NCBI GenBank assembly: GCA_964481575.1
Contig: CAYZTR010000050.1
Location: 1 to 16,032, forward strand
Direction: 5' to 3'
DNA: 16,032 nt
From: UQRS01 sp964481575
Lineage (GTDB): Bacteria; Bacillota; Clostridia; Oscillospirales; Acutalibacteraceae
The notes below the pieces were generated by a model. It had not been told where the DNA came from, made no database searches, and saw nothing but the letters and a program-made list of their open reading frames with translations. Shown here piece by piece: positions 6,203 through 11,855 of the stretch. How positions within the stretch are numbered: the stretch's first letter is position 1; the number at the start of each line of letters is the position of its first letter. Position numbers and translations under genes: made by a program.

Positions 6203-8308
6203 TTGAAACGCAGATCAATCATTCTTATTGGCCTGATGATGATCGTGATGCTGCTCTGCACGACAGTGCCGATTGCGGCAGAAAATACGGTTTTGTTCGA
6301 TCATGTCATGGCGCCCGACTGGACAGACGGGGATTGGCATGCTGTCAGCAAAACCGGCACCATTACCCAAATGGATGGCTATGTTAATGTGGCCAAAGAC
6401 AGCACTACGGTTACAGGCGGAACCGGCGCATATAACTATGTCTGTTCTCCTGCAACCCTTTCCATTCCGGAAAGCGGTTTTACGCTGGTGTCTGAGGTGC
6501 GGATTGCCGGGGATGAGGAATCGGGGTTTAATGAAATCACAGCCCGGCTTGGCAATCAGAAGCTGTGCGCGACTCTGCTGATTTCCTATGGAACGGAGGG
6601 AATTGTGAAAACCGAAGCCGGTGATTATACTTTCCAGGTGGATACTACCGATTGGCGGTGTTACAGCATGATCGTGTATCCCGTCGGTACCGGCTATGTT
6701 TTTGATTTGTATGTGGATGACCAGCTGGCCTGGATCGGTGCCCCCTTGGTGGGTACTTCCGGTAGTGATCTGGTTAAACTGGGCGTTGGCAATTACTATC
6801 GGGGCAATATGGATATTAGGCAGGTTCAGCTGTATGAAGGTTCCGTCTATCCGGAAGGCGCTGACACAGGTCGGTTAACCGGTTTGCTGCTGTCCCAAAA
6901 TCATCATGTGGCAGGGAAATCTGTAGAAGTGCTAGCCAAGCTTACCACCATTGATATGCAGGATGGTACGTCGGTTTCCTTCTCTTTCTGTCAGGCAGAC
7001 GGCACCCCTGTTCCGGATACTGCCAGTGAAACCACTGTTTCCAACCAATCGGCCACCGCGTTTTTCAGTCTGCCGGAAACGCTGGAACCTGGACTGTACA
7101 ATATTACGGCTACGGTAGGAACCCGCAGCCTTTCCATGAGTTATACGGTGACCGGAGATATTTCCGGCGGTACCGATCCAGGTTTCCCTACCTTCCAGTG
7201 CCAGGGCTTGGTAAAGAAGTTGGCGGATTATCAGTATAATCCTACCAACGAGTTTTGTTTTCCCTGCATTGTGGATACGACTCTGCACGGCTTAGAGGAT
7301 ACGCTGGCCCGCTACTATTTGTACTACGCGCCTCACGATGCCCCAGGAGGAATCTGCCTCTTGTATTCGGATTCCTTGGACGGGCCCTGGACGGAGTATC
7401 CCGCCAATCCTTTGATTTCCAATCAATGGCCGGGGAATTACAGCGTCGGCCATGTGTCCTCTCCCGATGTTGTCTGGAATCGGTTTGAGAATTGCTACTT
7501 TATGTATTTTCATGGGGACAATTCCATCACTCGGTATGCCACCTCTGAGGATTTGCTTCATTGGACCTATGGCGGCGTTTGTGTTACCGCTTCTCAGCTG
7601 GGTGCCGGCGTTACCGAAGCCAGCTATGCCGGTGTGACCGAATATGAGATTTCCGGGGTGGAAAATCGGTATGTAATGCTCCTCATGGGCAACGATGCCG
7701 GCATGCGGAAAATATATTGCTGCTATTCTGATGACGGCCGGGAATGGACGGTTCGTCCCGGTGCCATGATTTCTCCTACCGGTGCCCAATATAAGGGAAA
7801 TCTGTCGGGACCTAAGCTGTTCCAGTATGACGGACGGTTTTTTGTGATTTGCAATGCCTCCGACGGAAACATGTATTTATTTGAAACCGATTGCACTTTG
7901 ACGGAAATTGTGGAATGGGGTATTTTCTACGACTCTGAAGTTGGTTCTCCGGATGATGCCAGAGCGGCAGCCCCCAGCTTTATAATTGGCGAAAATAATA
8001 CAATTTATATGTTTTACGAAGCTGGTGTACGGTTGAAGCAAACGATTGCTTATGCTACTGCAACCCTGCCGGCCTTGACCCCGGAGCCGGAACCTGAACC
8101 GGAGCCGGAACCTGAACCAGAACCGGGAGTGCTTCTGGGGGATATGAACGAGGACGGTACCTTGTCGGTGACCGATGTGGTGCTGCTACGAAAAGCTATT
8201 CTCAACAATGCAACTGCTGTTGATACGCCCGCCGGAGATATGAATACTGACGGCGGTCTATCGGTGACCGATGTGGTTTTGTTGCGGAAAGCGATATTGA
8301 ATCTATAA
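6203..8308 (+). CDS. Secreted GH43/GH32-like beta-propeller protein with dockerin
   Basis: A 701-residue exported protein from TTG 6203. The signal peptide has probable cleavage after AA26. Residues about 27-210 form a beta-rich, LamG/concanavalin-like domain (LFDHVMAPDW to VQLYEGSVYPE), homologous to the start of the next protein. An Ig-like domain follows (about 215-315). A five-bladed propeller of the GH43/GH32/GH117 kind spans about 330-625, with RYYLYYAPHDAPGG, YSDSLDGPW and HVSSPDVVW. Candidate catalytic acids are D358 (CIVDTT), D422 (SSPDVV) and E472 (VTEASY); these are guesses from the clan layout. The enzyme family and substrate are not clear. A (PE)7P linker (627-641) leads to a type I dockerin (about 642-701) with two DMNxDG loops and two copies of LSVTDVVLLRKAIL. 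It probably works on the same glycan as the GH31 enzyme upstream, delivered through a cohesin partner elsewhere. Confidence 0.82.
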   Translation: MKRRSIILIGLMMIVMLLCTTVPIAAENTVLFDHVMAPDWTDGDWHAVSKTGTITQMDGYVNVAKDSTTVTGGTGAYNYVCSPATLSIPESGFTLVSEVRIAGDEESGFNEITARLGNQKLCATLLISYGTEGIVKTEAGDYTFQVDTTDWRCYSMIVYPVGTGYVFDLYVDDQLAWIGAPLVGTSGSDLVKLGVGNYYRGNMDIRQVQLYEGSVYPEGADTGRLTGLLLSQNHHVAGKSVEVLAKLTTIDMQDGTSVSFSFCQADGTPVPDTASETTVSNQSATAFFSLPETLEPGLYNITATVGTRSLSMSYTVTGDISGGTDPGFPTFQCQGLVKKLADYQYNPTNEFCFPCIVDTTLHGLEDTLARYYLYYAPHDAPGGICLLYSDSLDGPWTEYPANPLISNQWPGNYSVGHVSSPDVVWNRFENCYFMYFHGDNSITRYATSEDLLHWTYGGVCVTASQLGAGVTEASYAGVTEYEISGVENRYVMLLMGNDAGMRKIYCCYSDDGREWTVRPGAMISPTGAQYKGNLSGPKLFQYDGRFFVICNASDGNMYLFETDCTLTEIVEWGIFYDSEVGSPDDARAAAPSFIIGENNTIYMFYEAGVRLKQTIAYATATLPALTPEPEPEPEPEPEPEPGVLLGDMNEDGTLSVTDVVLLRKAILNNATAVDTPAGDMNTDGGLSVTDVVLLRKAILNL
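8081..8125 (+). repeat. 18-bp tandem repeat coding the Pro-Glu linker
   Basis: The unit ccggagccggaacctgaa occurs twice in full (8081-8098 and 8099-8116), followed by a half unit with changes to 8125. It codes for (PE)7P between the propeller and the dockerin. Repeat slippage in units of 18 bp would change linker length without shifting the frame. Confidence 0.85.
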
Positions 8309-8344
8309 TCCCTTCAGGGGCGCACCAAAGCAATTTTGCTGGCT

Positions 8345-8419
8345 GAAATTGCAATGTATTTGTCTTACTTTACAATGGTATGGTAAAAACCATATGTTAT
8401 GATGAATACAGAATCAATA
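8345..8419 (+). repeat. Conserved upstream element, copy 2
   Basis: This is the partner of 6066-6141. It begins 37 bp after the stop of the preceding gene. Only a weak AGCAA/TTGCT hairpin without a T-run (8328-8339) lies between that stop and the element, so some readthrough from the upstream gene is likely in addition to the promoter here. Confidence 0.8.
8349..8376 (+). promoter_or_regulatory. Candidate promoter of the third secreted-protein gene
   Basis: TTGCAA (8349-8354), a 16-nt spacer and TACAAT (8371-8376), the same boxes and spacing as at 6070-6097. Confidence 0.45.
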
Positions 8420-8452
8420 ATATTTCTCTCCTTTGGAAAGAAAGGGGAAATT

Positions 8453-8460
8453 AGAAAGGA
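8453..8460 (+). promoter_or_regulatory. Ribosome binding site deciding a TTG start
   Basis: AGAAAGGA stands 10 nt before the TTG at 8471, followed by TGGGAT as in the upstream paralogue. The in-frame upstream ATG at 8399-8401 lacks a site and would precede the signal peptide with polar residues. Confidence 0.7.
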
Positions 8461-8470
8461 TGGGATTATT

Positions 8471-10723
8471 TTGAAAAGCAAGTCGAAGCTACTACTTTGT
8501 TGCATTATGTTGCTGGCGCTTCTTTGTACCCCCTTCTCTATTGCCGCAGTGGATACAACGCAGACCCCTTTGGTGGATCATGCCATGGCGCCTAACTGGA
8601 CGGTGGACAGTTGGAAGCAAAGCAACAAAACCGCCACCATTACCCAGGGGACAGAGTACGTAAACATTACAAAGGAAACCAGTGCGACCTCTATGGATTA
8701 TGGCTATATTTGTTCGCCCACCGGATTTGCCCTTCCCACCGGCGATTTTACGCTGGTGACCACAGCCCGCGCCGGTGCGTTGGAGGAAGTTACCAATCCT
8801 GTCAATGAAATCTCGGTGCGAATCGGTAGCGCAAAAGTCATTGCCACAGTGTTGTTGGCCTATAACGGAACAGTTTCTGATGTTACCGGAAATTATTCCA
8901 TGCAGGTGACCACCACGGATTGGCATGAGTACGTTATCATTGTCCATAATACCGACGGCGTTTATACGTTTGATTTGTATATTGATCAGTATCTGGCTTG
9001 GACTGGTGCATCCTTGAGCGCGGACTCTGGTACATCGGATCTCATCAAGCTGGGTGTAGGTAACGGTTATGCCGGGAATATTGACTTTCAGAGCGTGCAG
9101 CTGTATGACGGGGTGGTTGCGCCGGAAGCGCCAGGCGTTGTAGAATCCCTGATTTGGAAAATCCAGAATTTGGGAACTGTCTCCTACAAGGCCAAAAGCA
9201 CGCTGGATGCCCTGGAAGCCCAGTATGCCGCCCTGTCTCCGAAGGAACAGGCCCAGGTGACCAATTATGGTGATCTGCAGACTGCGTGGGAAGCGTATCA
9301 GGCTGCGGTTGATGCCTATAATGTGACCTTTACCGGCTCTTTTCAGGATCTTTCCGAAACCAATCAGGCCAAGGTCTCCCCCTGGATTCTGAATCAGACG
9401 GAAGATCAAATGGCAGAAACCCACGCTGCTATGTCTGATGAATTGATATATGAATATTCCCGCGGCTGGTGCGCCTGCCCCAATAATAAGGTGTATGCTC
9501 TGAGTGCCGGCTTCTGGACGGTTGCCCATCAGCTGGAAACCACAGGTACCACCCCCAATGACAATGTGGGTAGTCCCTTTGGCGGTACCAGATACGTCAC
9601 CTTGATTATGGTGCCCTATACCGGTATGGCCTTTACTATGGATCCCTGCCTGTTTATGAAATGGTACAGCAACGGCTCGGTTACCGGCCAGGCCCTGACA
9701 GATCCCTTTACTTATCAGGGAAAAACCTATCAGGTCTTTTATAACAACATGAAGTTCTATGATACCGTGGCCTACCGGCCGGGTGCCACTGTGGGCACCA
9801 TTACCAGTTGGGGCTTCTGTCCCGGGTCGGTGGATGGCACAATTCTGACCACCGAGTTTTCCACCAATTACCTGAAGCCTGTATTCTCCTATATGTACGC
9901 ACGGTATAACCAGGATCATAAATGGGAGGATAAGGTGTTGGGGGTTCCCTCCGGCAACGCCGCTAAGCTGGGCGATACCTACTATCATGGATTCGATTCG
10001 GATGACGGTAAGGCCTACCTATTGACCAGCGATGCTGCCCTTGCCAAGATCTCTGAAGATAATACCGACTCGGTGACCTATCAGGCGTCTTTGGAGGCCG
10101 CTGCGGCGGATTCTGCTCTGTTGACCGGTGCCCTGGCGGATGCGTTGAAGGAGGATATCACCGTTCTGGAAACGGCTGGTGTGCTACTTTCTGCCACCGA
10201 GGAAGCTGTTTATTTTGAAAACGGCATCCTGACTGCAGACGGTTTCAGCCTGTATTCGGTAGATGCATCCGAAATTGGGATTCATGTGCAGTCTGCCTCG
10301 GCAGTGCAGCATATGGACGAAGCAAACTGGAACGGCGCCTATGACATTACCTGGAATGTGGAGTTTGTGGATCAGCTGGAGAACGCAGAAGGGGAGAAGC
10401 TCTTCACATCTTTCAATGCCCAGTATGAAGTGTTGGATCACGGCGTCATCGTAACTGCCGCCGAACAGGATCTGGAGGATTATCTGACTGCGGTTTCTGC
10501 CGCCGGCGACAATGAGGAAACGTCTGCTCTGCAGGATATTCCGGGAAAGGTTTACGTCCAATCCTTCGGTTCCACTGCTTATAGCAGCTTTGCTTACCGC
10601 CGCACCAATGTGGCCGCCGGAAGAGATCGCTACACGGCCTATTATATTGTGTATCAAGATCGGGAAACCGGCACTGTGACTACCATGGTACTGTCTGGGA
10701 CTCTTGGTTGTAAAGCCGAATAA
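8471..10723 (+). CDS. Secreted protein of unknown function, paralogous N-terminal domain
   Basis: A 750-residue exported protein from TTG 8471. The signal peptide (hydrophobic core LLLCCIMLLALL) has probable cleavage after AA26, the same position as in the preceding protein. Residues about 27-217 match that protein's N-terminal beta-rich domain: LVDHAMAPNW, YICSPTGF, YTFDLYIDQYLAWTGA and DLIKLGVGN all have counterparts there. A short helical stretch (about 223-280) resembles FIVAR-like spacers. The remaining 470 residues I do not recognise. Two segments (about 402-431, TGQALTDPFTYQGKTYQVF, and 487-518, KVLGVPSGNAAKLG) loosely recall LGFP repeats. There is no dockerin, no sortase signal and no glycosidase motif. 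It could be a free glycan-binding or surface-associated partner of the two enzymes. It ends the gene set, with a strong terminator behind it. Confidence 0.8.
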   Translation: MKSKSKLLLCCIMLLALLCTPFSIAAVDTTQTPLVDHAMAPNWTVDSWKQSNKTATITQGTEYVNITKETSATSMDYGYICSPTGFALPTGDFTLVTTARAGALEEVTNPVNEISVRIGSAKVIATVLLAYNGTVSDVTGNYSMQVTTTDWHEYVIIVHNTDGVYTFDLYIDQYLAWTGASLSADSGTSDLIKLGVGNGYAGNIDFQSVQLYDGVVAPEAPGVVESLIWKIQNLGTVSYKAKSTLDALEAQYAALSPKEQAQVTNYGDLQTAWEAYQAAVDAYNVTFTGSFQDLSETNQAKVSPWILNQTEDQMAETHAAMSDELIYEYSRGWCACPNNKVYALSAGFWTVAHQLETTGTTPNDNVGSPFGGTRYVTLIMVPYTGMAFTMDPCLFMKWYSNGSVTGQALTDPFTYQGKTYQVFYNNMKFYDTVAYRPGATVGTITSWGFCPGSVDGTILTTEFSTNYLKPVFSYMYARYNQDHKWEDKVLGVPSGNAAKLGDTYYHGFDSDDGKAYLLTSDAALAKISEDNTDSVTYQASLEAAAADSALLTGALADALKEDITVLETAGVLLSATEEAVYFENGILTADGFSLYSVDASEIGIHVQSASAVQHMDEANWNGAYDITWNVEFVDQLENAEGEKLFTSFNAQYEVLDHGVIVTAAEQDLEDYLTAVSAAGDNEETSALQDIPGKVYVQSFGSTAYSSFAYRRTNVAAGRDRYTAYYIVYQDRETGTVTTMVLSGTLGCKAE

Positions 10724-10746
10724 GCTCTCAAAATACAAAAAGATGC

Positions 10747-10781
10747 GCCGTCTCTGTTGGTTCGGAGACGGCTGTTTTTTT
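10747..10781 (+). terminator. Rho-independent terminator of the secreted-protein set
   Basis: GCCGTCTC (10747-10754) pairs perfectly with GAGACGGC (10765-10772) around a 10-nt loop, followed by TG and a run of seven T. It lies 24 nt after the stop at 10723. Confidence 0.9.
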
Positions 10782-10806
10782 CTCTTTATATTTTTAGAAA
10801 AGATGG

Positions 10807-10836
10807 TATAATAACTGCATAAATGCAGTTGTTATA
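10807..10836. repeat. Inverted repeat, 14-bp arms
   Basis: TATAATAACTGCAT and ATGCAGTTGTTATA pair over 14 positions with one T-G wobble and a 2-nt centre (AA). A TATAAT lies within the left arm. This could be a terminal repeat or protein-binding site of the element; there is no T-run, so it is not a standard terminator. Confidence 0.6.
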
Positions 10837-10857
10837 CTGCTGCGCATGGCATTTTAA

Positions 10858-10899
10858 GCACTTTTGCTCGCCGTTTACACGGCAACCGCAAAAATGTGC
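10858..10899 (+). other. Long imperfect hairpin
   Basis: Stacked pairs close in three steps: GCAC with GTGC, TTTTGC with GCAAAA, and GCCGT with ACGGC, around the loop TTAC, with small internal bulges. There is no T-run after it, so it may act as DNA or RNA structure within the element leader. Confidence 0.5.
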
Positions 10900-10980
10900 A
10901 AGGATATCATAACGCTTCGCTTTTATGGTATAATAAATTCACCGACAGAAGTTGGTTGAAATTTGAATATTAAGTGCCAC

Positions 10981-11020
10981 GACAGTTCCCACTGTCACTC
11001 CGTCGCTTGAAAGACAGCGA
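10981..11020 (+). other. Two adjacent short hairpins
   Basis: GACAGT and ACTGTC (10981-10996) pair perfectly around TCCC. TCGCT and AGCGA (11003-11020) pair around an 8-nt loop. Together with the larger hairpin at 11068 they suggest a folded leader RNA before the helix-turn-helix gene. Confidence 0.4.
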
Positions 11021-11067
11021 TGCACATAGCATCTGCTCCGTATGGGCAGTCATCTTTTTAAAGTTTT

Positions 11068-11166
11068 AAGACTCGCATTTACATAGGCACGGAACATCGA
11101 AAGCGGACAATTTTGTTCGCCTGTTTGTGTTTCCGTATCCATGTAAGTGCGAGTCTTTTTGTTTTG
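11068..11166 (+). terminator. Nested hairpin with T-run, possible attenuator
   Basis: The outer arms begin AAGACTCGCA (11068-11077) and end TGCGAGTCTT (11148-11157) and stay complementary for about 28 positions with wobbles and a few mismatches. Inside lies a perfect GCGGACAA/TTGTTCGC hairpin (11103-11120). The outer stem ends in TTTTTGTTTTG. It stands about 90 nt before the start codon at 11256, so it would stop or attenuate transcription into the helix-turn-helix gene. Confidence 0.6.
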
Positions 11167-11255
11167 CTCTCGCCTTGATTACATACGAAATCGAAAAGTG
11201 GAATGCAGGTGATCGTATCAAAATTCAGAATCAAAACAACCGAAAGGAGAATCGG

Positions 11256-11542
11256 ATGCAGCACAAAAATTTCTTTATGGTTCCCAACCGAATCTTTGAT
11301 TTAGAACTAAAGCCGAGAGACTTCACGGTCTACTGTTGTCTGCTCCGGCACAGTGACAGCAAGGATGGCTCCTGCTTCCCTCGCGGAGAGTCATCGCAAA
11401 GGAGTGCAGTATGGATAGAAAAACCGTTGACTCTGCTATCGAAAGTCTATCTACTCTCGGTCTTGTAAAAAAGATTCAGCGACACCATGAGGACGGAACA
11501 AGAACAAGCAATCTCTACTATGTGGCAAGTCTTTTTGAGTAA
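11256..11542 (+). pseudogene. Frameshifted helix-turn-helix protein of a conjugative element
   Basis: An ATG at 11256 with AAAGGAGA upstream opens MQHKNFFMVPNRIFDLELKP, RDFTVYCCLLRHSDSKDGSC and F. After CC at 11379-11380 one base is missing. In the shifted frame the protein continues as SRRVIAKECS, then MDRKTVDSAIESLSTLGLVK, KIQRHHEDGTRTSNLYYVAS and LFE, with the stop at 11540-11542. Joined, this is a winged-helix/HTH protein of about 95 residues, of a kind I associate with replication or regulation genes of Tn916/Tn1549-like elements; that association is from memory. The first part remains open in the wrong frame to 11468. The gene is broken by a single-base deletion and the rest of the element is absent. 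Confidence 0.8.
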
Positions 11543-11745
11543 TGTAAATATCCCGCCCGGATAGTGTCAGAATTTCCTATCAAGAAGAAAATCCATAGAA
11601 TAAAACTCAGGAACTACTACAACAGAAAAGAAAGAGTAGATAACAACCACACATCCCCGTGTGTCGCCCACAGACCGCCCGTGTGCCGACGAAAGCAAAT
11701 CGGTGAGCAAACACCCGACCAAAAAGAAAACCGCATAAAAAGTAA

Positions 11746-11775
11746 TAACCGGAAGGTTTTTACACCTTCCGGTTA
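11746..11775 (-). terminator. Perfect 12-bp hairpin, probable rpoBC terminator
   Basis: TAACCGGAAGGT (11746-11757) and ACCTTCCGGTTA (11764-11775) pair perfectly around TTTTAC. On the minus strand, the direction of rpoC, it is followed by TTACTTTTTATG, a modest U-tract. It lies 81 nt beyond the rpoC stop. It could equally have come with the mobile element. Confidence 0.6.
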
Positions 11776-11790
11776 CATACCACCCACCAA

Positions 11791-11834
11791 TTCTCCGTTA
11801 AGAACATCACGGAAAATCGGATGGCTTTTTTGTT
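11791..11834 (-). repeat. 44-bp direct repeat, copy B
   Basis: This is the partner of 1177-1220, in the same orientation and about 10.6 kb away. The minus-strand frame reads QKSHPIFRDVLNGELVGGM and then stops, with a TAA directly before it, so only a fragment remains. CATC and GATG in this copy also allow a short plus-strand hairpin before TTTTTTG. Confidence 0.6.
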
Positions 11835-11855
11835 ACATATAATAGGTTAAAGAAA

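Larger units (their letters stand above)
10784..11255 (+). mobile_element. Structured non-coding leader of a decayed integrative element
   Basis: About 470 bases without a convincing gene but dense in inverted repeats: 10807-10836, 10858-10899, 10981-10996, 11003-11020 and 11068-11157. It leads straight into a broken helix-turn-helix gene at 11256 of a kind I associate with Firmicutes conjugative elements. The string atggtataataa occurs twice (10803 and 10925), each time containing a TATAAT that could be a -10 box. I read the block as the terminal or leader region of an integrative element. The element ends cannot be placed, and no integrase or relaxase is present. Confidence 0.45.
11543..11855. 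other. Gene-free debris between the HTH pseudogene and rpoC
   Basis: Short open frames exist on the plus strand, including one from a GTG at 11564. None has a ribosome site or a recognisable product, and the composition is rich in Lys, Asn and Arg as expected from AT-rich decayed sequence. The stretch holds a strong hairpin (11746-11775) and copy B of the 44-bp repeat (11791-11834). It ends 21 bp from the rpoC stop. Confidence 0.5.

Noticed and set aside
8081..8125. CRISPR-like or regulatory tandem repeat
   Set aside because: The units are in frame, have no spacers and encode a standard Pro-Glu linker.
8492..9988. 498-codon open frame on the minus strand
   Set aside because: It is antisense to the third secreted-protein gene, whose signal peptide and domain similarity are clear; the frame is a codon-bias shadow.
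11564..11842. 92-codon open frame from GTG
   Set aside because: No ribosome site, a low-complexity Lys/Asn/Arg product, and it runs through a terminator hairpin and the 44-bp repeat.
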